Assembly (NCBI RefSeq): GCF_003457605.1 | Contig: NZ_QRAN01000006.1 | Location: 124,001-188,000 of the forward strand | From: Seongchinamella sediminis | GTDB lineage: Bacteria; Pseudomonadota; Gammaproteobacteria; Pseudomonadales; Halieaceae | Reading direction: 5' to 3' | Length of the DNA stretch: 64,000 nucleotides | Made by a program: the position numbers and the translations under genes | The notes under the pieces: generated by a model | The model's input: only the letters and a program-made list of their open reading frames with translations | What the model was told of the DNA's origin: nothing | The model's database searches: none | Shown: piece by piece, positions 8,131 through 17,101 of the stretch | Numbering within the stretch: position 1 is the stretch's first letter | How the letters are laid out: every line of letters starts with the position of its first letter

Positions 8131-10509
8131 CTAGGGTGCGAGAATCATCTCGGAATCGGTGTTGTCAGCGATGGCCCGGTCGCTGAACCACCAGTAGCGT
8201 TTGCCGCTGTTCAGCCAGTCATCGACAAAGTTGCTGTTCCACTGGTCGAACCAGCGCTCACTGACGCCACCGGGGAAATGTGCCAGCACCTTGTCGTTGT
8301 CCGCCAGGTCCACAATCATCCGCACCGAGTCCACGATGCGAGCCTGGTAGGGATTGCTGAACATATACATGCCGCGATTGAGGGTTTCCGATGACCCGCC
8401 CATGGGCCTGATACCTTCACCCAGCCAGCGGGCGGCCGTCTCACCCGGTATGAAGGGATGGAAGAAAGTGATCGTGTGTTCGTCGCCCCAGCGCCAGTTG
8501 GCGGGAGTATCGCCCCAGGCGGCGCCCAGTTCCGCCAGTGCCAGCTGCCCGGCCCGCAGCGCCAGGTCGTCACTGGATTCACGCTGCGGTGTGCGGCTGT
8601 CGTCCACCCAGCGACTGTCGTTCGTCTCCAGCAGGTAAAGGAAACGCTCTACCCAGTAGTATTGCTGGTCCAGGTATTCGGTCAACAGCGTCGCGTCCAT
8701 ATCATCGGCGAACATTTCATTCGCCAGGTGGCGGAACACGGACTGGAAAATCAGCGGCCCGGCCTGGTCGATACTGTCTTCAAGGTTCCAGTCTGCGAGT
8801 ACCGCCGCCATGGGTGCCAGCGCGGGTTCGTCGGCGTAGAGCCTTACCAGCCACGGACGCAACCGCTGCGCCAGGGTGTTGAATACATCCTGGTTGGCAG
8901 CCCAGTGATCGTCGGCGCTCAACACTGGTTTTTCCATCAACTGCTGCAGCCTGAGGTAGCGCCAGCGCGGTGAAAAGTGAGTGGAATATTCATAGGGGTA
9001 ATCCGCCGGGGTAACGCGATGATTGGTGGAGCCCACCCACTGGCGCTGCGGGTTGCGCTGAATCGGCATTTGCGCATGGGGGATACGCTTCACCCAGTTA
9101 TCCTCTCCGGTCACCGGCAGCGGCAGCAGGCCGTTGCCGCGGGAGCGCAGGGGCACCAGCCCCGATGGCACCATGGCAATGTTGCCGTGCACATCCGCTA
9201 CCACGTGGTTGAGCGGTGTCGCCATCTTACTGATGGCGGCGGTCGCCTCGGTAACCGACTGCGCCACTAACAACTCCCGGTTGCCCGCGTCGGGGCCGGC
9301 GTACAGGGGTACCGACCAGCGCAGCGACAAGACCCTGCCTTCAACCATGCTCATGCCATGGTCGGAAATCACCGGACCGCGATGGGTCTCGCGTATGGTC
9401 ATGGTCTCGCTGCGGTAGCCGCCTGCTGCGTCCTCATCCTTGATCCGCAGGGTCTCCTCGCGCACGGTGAAGGGAACAGATGCTTCCCCCTCCAGGTAGT
9501 GGGCGGGATTGTCCGGGTCCACCTGCTCCAGGTAGAGGTCGACGACGTCGGCGTAGCCATTGGTACCCGTCCAGGCAATGTGTTCGTTGCGGCCAATGCC
9601 CCAACCGGGGTTGCCCGGCGTAGAGCCACCCACCACGCGCAGCTCCGGCGTTACCGCACCCATGGGATACCAGAAGCCGGGAAGATGACGGGCATCGAGG
9701 TGGGGATCACCGGAAATGATCGGGGCCTTGCCCGCGGATTTTGCCGGGCCGGTTGCCCAGCCATCGCTGCCGATAGCGTAGCGGGGTTCGAACTCGCTGA
9801 ACAGGCTGTCGTCGTAGCGCAGGTCCAGGTCGATATCAAGTGCAGCCTGCGCGCCTGAAAGCGCGGCTTCCGGCAGGGTACGCGGGTCGTCGGGGTTGAC
9901 GGTGATGGGCGCAAGTTGCGCGGCCCGTTCCGGTCCCAGTTCGTCGTAGAGCCTGAGGGTCAGCAATTCCTGGCGCCAGTTGATGCTGCTGCTCCAGATG
10001 CGAAACTGGGTAATCGCCAGCGCATCTGTAACGGTCCAGGGGCTGACCTCGTGGCCCATGACCCCGAGCATCAGCGGGAAATCGTCCTGATGGCTGTTGA
10101 TGTAACTGTTGATGCCATCGACATAGCGCTGCAGGTAGTCTCGCTCCGCCGCGCTGATTCGCTTCAGGTAGCGCCGGGTAAAGCCGGGAATATCGACCAG
10201 GCGCACGATGCGGTCGTTACGGAGACCCTTTTCGCCAACGAATTCCGCCAGCCGGCCGTGGGCCAGGTGACGGTGCAATTCCAGCTGGAACAAGCGGTCC
10301 TGGGCGTGCAGGAAGCCCTGGGCGGTCAGTGCGTCGGCGAGGGAGTCGGCATACAGGTAGGGTATGCCGTCGTCCCCCCGCAGTACCCTGACCGGGGCGG
10401 CCAGGGCAGCGACGTTCATTGTACCTTCGCGCTGGGGCGCATCCACCCGTGGCAGGTACCAGTAGATGGCGGCCCCGATTAGCAGAACCAGCAGCAGTAA
10501 TTTCTTCAT
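8131..10509 (-). CDS. Penicillin acylase family N-terminal nucleophile hydrolase
   Basis: A 792-residue Ntn amidohydrolase precursor. An N-terminal hydrophobic segment (residues 4-20) acts as signal peptide or anchor. Residues 35-240 form the alpha subunit. Cleavage before Ser248 (AIG-SDGWATG) would expose the catalytic serine of the beta subunit. Downstream motifs typical of the family include ISGDPHLDARHLPGFWYPM, GNPGWGIGRNEHIAWTGTNG and the NHVVADVHGNIA region. Relatives hydrolyse beta-lactam side chains, N-acyl-homoserine lactones or other amides, so quorum quenching is one possibility. Substrate cannot be set from sequence. It is last in a minus-strand run after the BCCT gene, with its own possible promoter. 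Confidence 0.9.
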   Translation of the reverse strand: MKKLLLLVLLIGAAIYWYLPRVDAPQREGTMNVAALAAPVRVLRGDDGIPYLYADSLADALTAQGFLHAQDRLFQLELHRHLAHGRLAEFVGEKGLRNDRIVRLVDIPGFTRRYLKRISAAERDYLQRYVDGINSYINSHQDDFPLMLGVMGHEVSPWTVTDALAITQFRIWSSSINWRQELLTLRLYDELGPERAAQLAPITVNPDDPRTLPEAALSGAQAALDIDLDLRYDDSLFSEFEPRYAIGSDGWATGPAKSAGKAPIISGDPHLDARHLPGFWYPMGAVTPELRVVGGSTPGNPGWGIGRNEHIAWTGTNGYADVVDLYLEQVDPDNPAHYLEGEASVPFTVREETLRIKDEDAAGGYRSETMTIRETHRGPVISDHGMSMVEGRVLSLRWSVPLYAGPDAGNRELLVAQSVTEATAAISKMATPLNHVVADVHGNIAMVPSGLVPLRSRGNGLLPLPVTGEDNWVKRIPHAQMPIQRNPQRQWVGSTNHRVTPADYPYEYSTHFSPRWRYLRLQQLMEKPVLSADDHWAANQDVFNTLAQRLRPWLVRLYADEPALAPMAAVLADWNLEDSIDQAGPLIFQSVFRHLANEMFADDMDATLLTEYLDQQYYWVERFLYLLETNDSRWVDDSRTPQRESSDDLALRAGQLALAELGAAWGDTPANWRWGDEHTITFFHPFIPGETAARWLGEGIRPMGGSSETLNRGMYMFSNPYQARIVDSVRMIVDLADNDKVLAHFPGGVSERWFDQWNSNFVDDWLNSGKRYWWFSDRAIADNTDSEMILAP

Positions 10510-10572
10510 CGTAATTGCTCTCAGTATTCGTAGGTGATGCCGATGCCGCAGGTGTGTGCCGCCGGTCTGAGG

Positions 10573-10600
10573 ATATTACCGCTGATAATCGTACGATCAA
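10573..10600 (-). promoter_or_regulatory. Possible promoter for the penicillin acylase gene
   Basis: Read on the minus strand, TTGATC (10600-10595) and TAATAT (10578-10573) are spaced by 16 bases, 64 bases before the ATG at 10509. The -35 overlaps a perfect 10-bp palindrome (ATCGTACGAT, 10588-10597) that could serve as an operator. Confidence 0.38.
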
Positions 10601-10601
10601 C

Positions 10602-10630
10602 GGACCGAGCCCACTAGCGGGCCCCGGTCC
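10602..10630 (-). terminator. GC-rich hairpin after the BCCT transporter gene
   Basis: GGACCG (10602-10607) pairs with CGGTCC (10625-10630), and GCCC (10609-10612) with GGGC (10619-10622), around a six-base loop. It lies 83 bases past the BCCT stop on the minus strand. There is no U-tract, so it may be a transcript end barrier rather than a true intrinsic terminator. Confidence 0.35.
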
Positions 10631-10712
10631 AACTTGTTATGCCCTGCGTTACCGTCTCGCCAGACCGCAGGACCAGTGGCGGCAGGGGTCGCCCGCTGAG
10701 AGCGAACAGGCG

Positions 10713-12497
10713 CTAGTGGCTGTTTTCCACCGCATTGTGGACCGCTTCATGCAACAGGTGCTCCTCCTCGGCGGAACGCACCGCTTTGGCCACGGCTTTT
10801 TCCACGTAGATTTCTTCCGCCATGCCCACGTATAGCGAGTAAATGCCCACCATCAGAATAAGTGCGAAGGGTAGCCCGGTAGTAATTGACGCGGTCTGCA
10901 GGGTGGTCAGGCCGCCGCCAATCAGCAGTACGGCCGCGATGGCGCCCTCCATCAGGGCCCAGAATACCCGCTGCCTGGTGGGTGAATCCAGTTTGCCGCC
11001 GGAGGTGAGATGATCGACCACCAGGGACCCGGAGTCGGAGGAGGTGACGAAGAACACCGTGACCAGTACCACGGCGATGAGCGACAGTACCGCCTCCAGG
11101 GGGAAGTGGTGCAGCATGACAAACATTGCCGTGGCCACGTCTTCATTGACTGCCGCGACGATATCCGCCACCCCCGTTCCCTGCAGGAACAGGGCCGCGC
11201 CGCCGAAGGTCGACATCCAGATAAAGCTCAGCAGGGTAGGCACCACGATCACGCCAACAATGAATTCCCTGACCGTGCGGCCCTTGGAGATTCGCGCAAT
11301 GAACATGCCGACGAAGGGCGACCATGAAATCCACCAGGCCCAGTAGAATATGGTCCAGCTGCCCTGCCAGTTGGTCTCCCTGAAGGTTTCGGTCCACAGG
11401 CTCAGCTCCGGGAATATCCTCAGGTAGAAGCCCAGGTTCTGGACCATGCCGTTGAGCAGGAATACGGTCGGTCCGGCAACCAGTAGAAACAGCAGGAAGA
11501 CGCCGGCAAGCATCATGTTTGCCTGGCTTAAGAGCTTCACGCCCCGGTCCAGGCCCGCCATGACGGACAGGGTGGCGATGCCGGTAATAATAGCGATCAG
11601 GGTGACCTCGGTAGCAACGGACACCTGGACATCGAACAGGTAATTCAGGCCGGCGTTGATCTGCTTGACGCCCAGCCCCAGTGAGGTCGCCAGGCCCACC
11701 AGGGTCGCCAGTACCGACATGATATCGATCACGTTGCCCCAGAAGCCATAGATGCGGTCGCCCAGCAGGGGATAGAACATGGAGCGAATGGTAAGCGGGA
11801 GGCCGCGGTTGTAGGCGAAGAATGCCAGCCCCAGACCCACGATGGCATACACCGCCCAGGGATGTACGCCCCAGTGGAAATAGGTCACGCCCATTGCCGC
11901 CTGCGCCGCTGCCGGGGTGCCGGGCTCGATCTCGCCGAACATGGGTGAGGGCGATGCGTAGTGGAAAATGGGTTCGCCGACGCTCCAGAACATCAGGCCA
12001 ATGCCCATGCCGGCGCTCAATAACATGGCGTACCAGGACAGGGTGCTGAATTCGGGCCTGGCGTCATCTCCGCCGATGGTGATATTGCCAAACTTGCCGA
12101 AGGCGAAGTACGCCGCGGCGATGATGAACACATTGCTGGCCAGCACCAGGAACCAGCCGCCGTTGTTGGTGATAAATGCGAGCAGGGTCTGGAAAAACTG
12201 GTTGGCGTTCTCCTTGAACATCAGGGTGAGCAGTATGAACACTACCAGGATGGCAGAAGATGCGAGGGTGACCTGGGGATGCACGTCAAAGCCGAAACTG
12301 GTCCAGTTATCATCCCCCGGAGACCTGCCCTCGGCATCGTCTTCAACGGAGGCGGTGGGGCGGATTTGCAGGCCGAAAAATTCTTCCCGGTCGCGAATGG
12401 CCCGTTTGCGCGCGGCTTCCTCTACCCGCTTCAGCTTGCGGGCGAGGGTCTGGCGTTCACTGGCTCCCTGCGCGTCGGTTAAGTGTGTTTTGCTCAT
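10713..12497 (-). CDS. BCCT family betaine/choline/carnitine-type transporter
   Basis: A 594-residue inner-membrane secondary transporter with about twelve membrane helices. Key family features are the glycine-rich GMGIGLMFWSVGEP in the substrate helix, the VHPWAVYAIVGL segment and the aromatic WAWWISWSPFVGMFIARISKG box. The hydrophilic N-terminus is long (about 75 residues) and the C-terminal tail is charged (KAVRSAEEEHLLHEAVHNAVE), which in BetP-like proteins can sense osmotic state. Likely substrates are glycine betaine or similar trimethylammonium compounds. It follows the porin gene after 23 bases, so the two are probably co-transcribed, giving outer- and inner-membrane steps for one solute. 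Confidence 0.92.
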   Translation of the reverse strand: MSKTHLTDAQGASERQTLARKLKRVEEAARKRAIRDREEFFGLQIRPTASVEDDAEGRSPGDDNWTSFGFDVHPQVTLASSAILVVFILLTLMFKENANQFFQTLLAFITNNGGWFLVLASNVFIIAAAYFAFGKFGNITIGGDDARPEFSTLSWYAMLLSAGMGIGLMFWSVGEPIFHYASPSPMFGEIEPGTPAAAQAAMGVTYFHWGVHPWAVYAIVGLGLAFFAYNRGLPLTIRSMFYPLLGDRIYGFWGNVIDIMSVLATLVGLATSLGLGVKQINAGLNYLFDVQVSVATEVTLIAIITGIATLSVMAGLDRGVKLLSQANMMLAGVFLLFLLVAGPTVFLLNGMVQNLGFYLRIFPELSLWTETFRETNWQGSWTIFYWAWWISWSPFVGMFIARISKGRTVREFIVGVIVVPTLLSFIWMSTFGGAALFLQGTGVADIVAAVNEDVATAMFVMLHHFPLEAVLSLIAVVLVTVFFVTSSDSGSLVVDHLTSGGKLDSPTRQRVFWALMEGAIAAVLLIGGGLTTLQTASITTGLPFALILMVGIYSLYVGMAEEIYVEKAVAKAVRSAEEEHLLHEAVHNAVENSH

Positions 12498-12520
12498 GTG
12501 TGCGTTGCCCCCGGTTGGGT

Positions 12521-13879
12521 TCAGAAGTAATAGCCGAAGTTGATGTTCAGCCGGTAGTTCCAGGCGTCGTTACCGTTGGCGCCAAAATCACCGACCCCGT
12601 TATAAATATTGGTGTAGTCGTCTCCCTCGTTGCCGATAAACAGGTTGCCGTTGGACCAGACATAATCGGTGTAGATGTACCAGCCTCCGCTGGCCCAGGC
12701 GGCCCCGAGGGTGATCATTTCGCTGTCGTTGAGGAGGTCCGAATCCTTGAGAATGCCGCTGTATTCGGCGTAGGGCAGGACATAGTCCAGCCAGGGGAGG
12801 GCGTCGGTGTTGTAGCGATAGCTGAGGGAGACGGCCGGCAGCCAGGCCTCGGTCGCCACGGGCCAGGCGAAATCATAAGCGCCCATGGGCACCAGCTCAT
12901 CGGTTCCCAGGCGGTTGTCGGCATCGATGTCGATCTCATAGCGGCTCAGCTGTGACGCCAGGGTTAAATTGCCGATGCTGTTTTTCATGTGCACCGCGGC
13001 GGCAATATGGTCGCCATCATCAGTGCGCTTGCCACGCAGTTCCCCGGCCTGCAGCGACAGACCCAGTTCGGTGGGCACCGCGTCTGACTGCCAGCGATAG
13101 ATCGCCCGCAGGTTGAGCTGGTTGCGTTCATCGTAGCCGTTGCCCGGCGCGCTGGTTACCGTGCCATCGTCCTCGATGGCTGACTCCCATTGCACGATGT
13201 CATAGCTGTAACGTGCGCTGTCCCTGCTGGCGCCATTCCAGTTGCGCTCGCTGCTGTTGAAATAGGCCAGGGCCAGGTCCCAGTTGCCCCGCTGGAACAG
13301 GTACTTGACGCCGACATCCATATCGTCCGCGAGGCCGACGTAGTAGTGCAGGTCGAAAAACCAGCTTTGCGAGACCCCGTAGGGCCCCGGGCCGAATGGC
13401 ACCCGGGTAAGCCCGGCCTGGACCTGGCTGCCATCGTCGAACTCGTAGCCCAGCCAGCCGGTATGGAGGAAGTTGTAGCCGTTGTACCAGCGATACTCCA
13501 GTTTACCGATCACCTGCTCGTGGCGCAGGCCCATGTTGATGCGGAAGGTGTCCAGCTCCATATTGCCGCCGTTACCGCCCCGCTGTGGCGCGTCGCCGTT
13601 CAGGGTGTAGTCGCCGTGGACGTAGTTCACCCGCACCGCGCCGCCGACGGTGAGTGGGCCGATGGTGATGTCGCTGTGCTGCTGTTCCAGGGTGGCCAGT
13701 CGCTGCTCTGCATCTGTCGCACTGTTGCGGGCTTCCGCCAGCGCGGCATTGGCTGCCGCAAGCTCAGCGGTCAGCCGGGCGACCCTGGCCTCCAATTCCT
13801 CGACGTTGTGGTTTGCCGCGATGGCAGGCGCTGCCAGCAGCGGGAACAACAGCAGCAGAGACAGTGATGCTGGCGCCAT
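12521..13879 (-). CDS. Outer-membrane porin with N-terminal coiled coil
   Basis: A 452-residue protein starting at ATG 13879, preceded on its strand by AGGAG. A 52-codon upstream extension lacks signal character. The signal peptide (SLSLLLLFPLLAAPAIA) is followed by a heptad-rich coiled coil (residues 22-65: VEELEARVARLTAELAAANA). A large beta-barrel domain follows, ending in NFGYYF with terminal phenylalanine. The combination of periplasmic trimeric coiled coil and barrel is seen in substrate-specific porins of marine gammaproteobacteria. It leads an operon with the BCCT transporter, so it may admit betaines or related solutes; that link is inferred. Confidence 0.8.
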   Translation of the reverse strand: MAPASLSLLLLFPLLAAPAIAANHNVEELEARVARLTAELAAANAALAEARNSATDAEQRLATLEQQHSDITIGPLTVGGAVRVNYVHGDYTLNGDAPQRGGNGGNMELDTFRINMGLRHEQVIGKLEYRWYNGYNFLHTGWLGYEFDDGSQVQAGLTRVPFGPGPYGVSQSWFFDLHYYVGLADDMDVGVKYLFQRGNWDLALAYFNSSERNWNGASRDSARYSYDIVQWESAIEDDGTVTSAPGNGYDERNQLNLRAIYRWQSDAVPTELGLSLQAGELRGKRTDDGDHIAAAVHMKNSIGNLTLASQLSRYEIDIDADNRLGTDELVPMGAYDFAWPVATEAWLPAVSLSYRYNTDALPWLDYVLPYAEYSGILKDSDLLNDSEMITLGAAWASGGWYIYTDYVWSNGNLFIGNEGDDYTNIYNGVGDFGANGNDAWNYRLNINFGYYF

Positions 13880-14008
13880 GAGCGATAGTCTCCTGAGGGG
13901 GGAAGCGGTTTTGTTCCAGCAGTGATGGCGCTGGAGTGACGACTGGCAGCGAGTAGTCGCTACCAGGGAGAAGCCGGTAGAGGAAAAGCGAAATGAAGTG
14001 TTTATATC

Positions 14009-14022
14009 CCGCCCCGGGGCGG
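14009..14022. promoter_or_regulatory. Perfect 14-bp GC palindrome, possible operator
   Basis: CCGCCCCGGGGCGG is its own reverse complement. It is flanked by AT-rich sequence (TTTATAT before, GATTAAA after), about 130 bases upstream of the porin start. It could be a dimeric repressor site or a transcript hairpin. No known regulator is recognised. Confidence 0.4.
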
Positions 14023-14161
14023 TGATTAAACGCAAGCTAAAATCTGTTCCGGTTCAATGAGTTACCAGTACCCTAGCAACGGCACGGTAACTCTGCAAGT
14101 CGCCCGCCCAAATACGCCCCCCCAAATACTCGACCACCCGGACGGTGCAAAGCTGCGCCGC

Positions 14162-14194
14162 CGTAAGTTTTCGTTAAGAAACGGCTGCTACCTT
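14162..14194 (+). promoter_or_regulatory. PmrA/QseB-box-like direct repeat with -10 element
   Basis: CGTAAG (14162-14167) and GTTAAG (14173-14178) form a direct repeat with 11-bp period and five-base spacer. This resembles the YTTAAK-N5-YTTAAK box bound by PmrA/QseB-type regulators. A -10-like TACCTT follows ten bases later (14189-14194), placing the repeat where the -35 would be, as in class II activation. The downstream operon encodes a QseB/PmrA-type regulator, so autoregulation is likely. A second copy of this arrangement lies before 22457. Confidence 0.6.
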
Positions 14195-14249
14195 GGGCGC
14201 CAGTATCGGGATTGGCTTTCATCCCGCAATTTGCCCAGGAGAACATGAG

Positions 14250-14903
14250 ATGAGAACAGCACTGCTTGGCTGTGCGCTGGCGACTTGCATCGCCTCCCTT
14301 TACAGTCTCGCCGCAGCGGCGGACATGAGTCCGCAGGCCAGCCGCGTCCAGGCGACCTGGGACCAGCTCAATTTCGCTGCCAGCGGCGATGCGCAAAAGG
14401 AGGGCATGCGGGACCTGGTGGCAGAATGTGAAACGCTGACCGCGGCCAGGGCGGACGATGCGGAGCTGCTGACCTGGTGCGGCATCGCCAACTCCACTTA
14501 TGCCGGCATGGCCAGCGCGCTGGCGGCCATGAAGTATGCCAAAGTCGCCCGAAAAGACCTGGAACATGCCATCGCCCTGGACCCGCAGGTGCTCGCCGGC
14601 TCTGCCCTCACCAGCCTCGGTACGCTCTACGCCAAAGTCCCCGGCTGGCCGATCGGTTTCGGCGACGATGAAAAAGCGGAGCAACTGCTGCTGCAGGGCC
14701 TGGAGGCCAATCCTGATGGCATGGCGGCCAATTTCTTCTACGCCGATTTCCTGATGGAAAAGGATCAGATCGCCGCGGCCAGGGAGCACCTCGAGAAAGC
14801 CCTGGCGGCGCCCCCGCGCACCGACCGTCCGCTGGCTGACAGGGGCCGTAGCCTGGAAATCCGGGCGCTGATGACCAGTCTTGATCAGGTTGCCGGGGAG
14901 TAG
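14250..14903 (+). CDS. Exported TPR-like protein, first gene of ten-gene operon
   Basis: A 217-residue protein. The ATG at 14250 follows AGGAGA (14238-14243) at good spacing. A signal peptide (residues 1-23) precedes a helical body with two or more TPR-like pairs: AALAAMKYAKVARKDLEHAI followed by DPQVLAGSAL, then AEQLLLQGLEANPDGMAANFFYADFLMEKDQ followed by AAREHLEKALAAPP. It resembles the periplasmic TatT-type TPR proteins. A scaffold or binding role in the periplasm is inferred. Six bases separate it from the thermostable-hemolysin-like gene, so it shares that operon. Exact family is not certain. Confidence 0.68.
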   Translation: MRTALLGCALATCIASLYSLAAAADMSPQASRVQATWDQLNFAASGDAQKEGMRDLVAECETLTAARADDAELLTWCGIANSTYAGMASALAAMKYAKVARKDLEHAIALDPQVLAGSALTSLGTLYAKVPGWPIGFGDDEKAEQLLLQGLEANPDGMAANFFYADFLMEKDQIAAAREHLEKALAAPPRTDRPLADRGRSLEIRALMTSLDQVAGE

Positions 14904-14909
14904 CTGCGC

Positions 14910-15617
14910 ATGGATAGGGTTGCCGATTGTATCCACCGCTATCCGTCCCCGGCGCTGGATGCCGCGACTCGTTGTGTCGCGCCCCTGACGGTGGACAGCC
15001 TGTTGCTCGGTGATCCCGGACGGGAGAGGCTGGAACAGTTTATAGCCGGCGTTTTTCACGCCGCCTATGGCGCCACTGTCCTGGAGTACCTGCCGCTGCT
15101 CTTCTCGCTGGAACAGGAGGGGATCATCCAGGCCGCACTGGGACTGCGCAGCGCACGGGGACAATCGCTGTTTTGTGAACAGTACCTGGACACGCCGCTG
15201 GACTATCACGTCCAGCGGGAATTCGGCCGCCCGGTAAACCGGGGGCAATTGATGGAACTCGGCAATTTGGCCGGTTCAATCCCGGGTATGTCGGTAACTC
15301 TGTACCTGCTGGCGGTGGCGGCGCTGGATCAGGCGGGTATCAGTTACCTGGTATTCGCCGCCAACCGGACCGTGAGGCGCTCGATCCGGCGTTGTGGTTT
15401 CCAGACCCGGGTGCTGGGAGAGGCGCAGGCCCGGTGCCTGGGGGAACGGGCCAGTGAGTGGGGGTCCTATTACCAGGGTTGTCCGCAAGTGATCCTGGCG
15501 GATATCGGCGACGGGGTTGAGCACGGGATGAAACATCCCCTGATCGGCGAACTGTGGCGCAGGGAGCAGCCGCTGATTGCGACCCTGGCTGACGCTATCC
15601 GGTGCCAGCGGTGTTGA
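14910..15617 (+). CDS. Thermostable hemolysin family protein (GNAT-like acyltransferase fold)
   Basis: A 235-residue protein matching the thermostable hemolysin family by the blocks AALGLRSA, LFCEQYLDTPLDY and LMELGNLA. No signal peptide is visible, so it is probably cytosolic. The blocks ELGNLAGSIPG, LYLLAVAALDQAGISYLVFAANRTVRRSIRRCGF and a late LGE are laid out like those of acyl-homoserine-lactone synthases and other GNAT acyltransferases. I therefore infer an acyltransferase rather than a pore-forming toxin. It overlaps the next gene, an AMP-binding enzyme, by 16 bases. Substrates are unknown. Confidence 0.78.
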   Translation: MDRVADCIHRYPSPALDAATRCVAPLTVDSLLLGDPGRERLEQFIAGVFHAAYGATVLEYLPLLFSLEQEGIIQAALGLRSARGQSLFCEQYLDTPLDYHVQREFGRPVNRGQLMELGNLAGSIPGMSVTLYLLAVAALDQAGISYLVFAANRTVRRSIRRCGFQTRVLGEAQARCLGERASEWGSYYQGCPQVILADIGDGVEHGMKHPLIGELWRREQPLIATLADAIRCQRC

Positions 15618-17101
15618 ACGCATTGCGTGCCCAGCTTGAGCGCGGCCCGGGCGAGCGCATCGTGCTGGAGAGTGAGGCCGGGTCGACCAGCGCCGGGCAA
15701 CTGCTGGAACGGGTGGAGGCGCTGTCGAAGCTGCTGCAGACCCGGGGTGCCGCCACCATCGGCCTGCTTTGCGATAATTCCGTGGAGTGGGTCGTCGCCG
15801 ACCTGGCCTGCCAGTTCCAGGGGCTGCGACTGGTGCCGCTGCCGACGTTTTTCAGTGACGGACAGCTGCAGTATGTGCTGGCGGCGGCGGGGGTGGATAC
15901 CCTGGTTTACGACCGGACCTCGGCGCCGCGCATCGCCAGCCTGCCCGCGGTGACACACGCTGACACCGCGGCCTGTGAGGGCCTGGAGTTACGCCCCCTT
16001 ACCGTCGCTGGCGAAGCCGCCATGCCGCCAGCAACCGCGAAACTCACCTTCACCTCAGGCTCTACCGGGCAACCCAAGGGGGTTTGCCTGGCAACCGCCC
16101 AGTGCCTGCGCGTGGCCCGCTCTCTGGGCCAGGTGATTGATATCCGGTCACCGCGACACCTCTGTGCGTTACCGCTGAGCACGCTGCTGGAAAATATCGC
16201 CGGTATCTACCTGCCGCTGCTCATGGGCGGCTGCTCCCTGGTTTATTCCGCCGCCAGCATGGGGATGGCGGGCAGTTCTGGTGTCCAGCCGGCGGAATTC
16301 CTGCGGGCAATCGAGCAGCGTCAGCCGGAGACCATGATCCTGGTTCCCCAGTTGTTATCCCTGATCGATAGCGCCATAAGCGGTGGCTGGCAAGCACCGC
16401 AATCGCTGAGATTTGTCGCTGTCGGTGGCGGCCGGGTGGCCCCCGCGGTGGTGGAGCGCTGTCGCGCGGCGGGTTTTCCGGTCTACGAGGGCTACGGTCT
16501 TTCCGAATGCGCCTCGGTGGTCAGCCTCAACACGCCGCGGGCAGAGCAGGCGGCGACCAGCGGCCGGGTACTGCCGCATGTGCAGGTCGAGGTCGACAGG
16601 GGCGAGCTACTGGTAAGCGGCAATACCTTTCTCGGCTACCTCAACCAGCCCGAGTCCTGGGGGGCAAGTCAGGTCCGGACCGGTGATCTTGGCAGACTCG
16701 ATGACCAGGGTTACCTCAGGGTTGAGGGTCGCTGCAAAAATGTGCTGGTCAGTAGCTACGGTCGCAATATCAGCCCCGAGTGGGTCGAAAGCGAACTGCA
16801 GGCGAGCGGGCCGATCCAGCAGGCCGTGGTACTCGGCGACGGCATGCCCTACTGCAGCGCCCTGATCTGGGCTGCCCCCACTGCCGGCGAACAGCTGATC
16901 CAGCAGCAGATTGACGAGGTCAACCGCGGCCTTCCCGATTATGCCCGGGTAAGGCGCTGGCAGCGGCTGCAGGAGCCGATGACGGTGCGCAATGGCCTGT
17001 TGACCGATAACGGCAGACCGCGACGCAATGCCATCGCCAGCACCTGCAGCGAGCTGATTGAACAACTTTATGGCGAACCACAGGAGTGCAAGCTGATATG
17101 A
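15602..17101 (+). CDS. AMP-binding (acyl-CoA synthetase-like) enzyme with altered A10 lysine
   Basis: A 499-residue ANL-superfamily protein. The GTG at 15602 overlaps the preceding gene; GTG 15611 is an alternative. The ATP-binding loop TFTSGSTGQPKGV (near residue 154), GYGLSE (near 299) and TGDLGRLDDQGYLRVEGR (hinge region) are intact. The C-terminal A10 motif, normally xTxxxKxxR with the catalytic lysine, reads LTDNGRPRR, so the lysine position holds Arg472. The fold and ATP site suggest activation of a carboxylic acid. The altered motif questions ordinary adenylation. No carrier protein is encoded nearby. The stop overlaps the next start (ATGA). Confidence 0.87.
   Translation: MPAVLNALRAQLERGPGERIVLESEAGSTSAGQLLERVEALSKLLQTRGAATIGLLCDNSVEWVVADLACQFQGLRLVPLPTFFSDGQLQYVLAAAGVDTLVYDRTSAPRIASLPAVTHADTAACEGLELRPLTVAGEAAMPPATAKLTFTSGSTGQPKGVCLATAQCLRVARSLGQVIDIRSPRHLCALPLSTLLENIAGIYLPLLMGGCSLVYSAASMGMAGSSGVQPAEFLRAIEQRQPETMILVPQLLSLIDSAISGGWQAPQSLRFVAVGGGRVAPAVVERCRAAGFPVYEGYGLSECASVVSLNTPRAEQAATSGRVLPHVQVEVDRGELLVSGNTFLGYLNQPESWGASQVRTGDLGRLDDQGYLRVEGRCKNVLVSSYGRNISPEWVESELQASGPIQQAVVLGDGMPYCSALIWAAPTAGEQLIQQQIDEVNRGLPDYARVRRWQRLQEPMTVRNGLLTDNGRPRRNAIASTCSELIEQLYGEPQECKLI

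Larger units (their letters stand above)
13880..14249. other. 370-base divergent regulatory region
   Basis: This region has no credible gene. It separates the minus-strand porin/BCCT unit from the plus-strand ten-gene operon. It contains a perfect 14-bp palindrome (14009-14022) on the porin side and a PmrA-box-like repeat with a -10 element (14162-14194) on the operon side. The middle is AT-richer than the flanking coding DNA. Short open frames here overlap these elements and lack ribosome binding sites. Confidence 0.6.

Noticed and set aside
11520-11535. CTTAAGAGCTTC inside the BCCT gene as another PmrA-like half-site
   Set aside because: It lies within coding sequence and lacks a second half-site at the 11-bp period.
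14073-15248. A 391-codon minus-strand frame across the control region and start of the ten-gene operon
   Set aside because: It crosses the PmrA-like promoter and two real genes, and its translation is of low complexity without family motifs.
14910-15617. Reading the thermostable hemolysin family gene as a secreted pore-forming toxin
   Set aside because: No signal peptide or pore-forming segment is visible, and the operon context is enzymatic. The motif layout is closer to GNAT acyltransferases.
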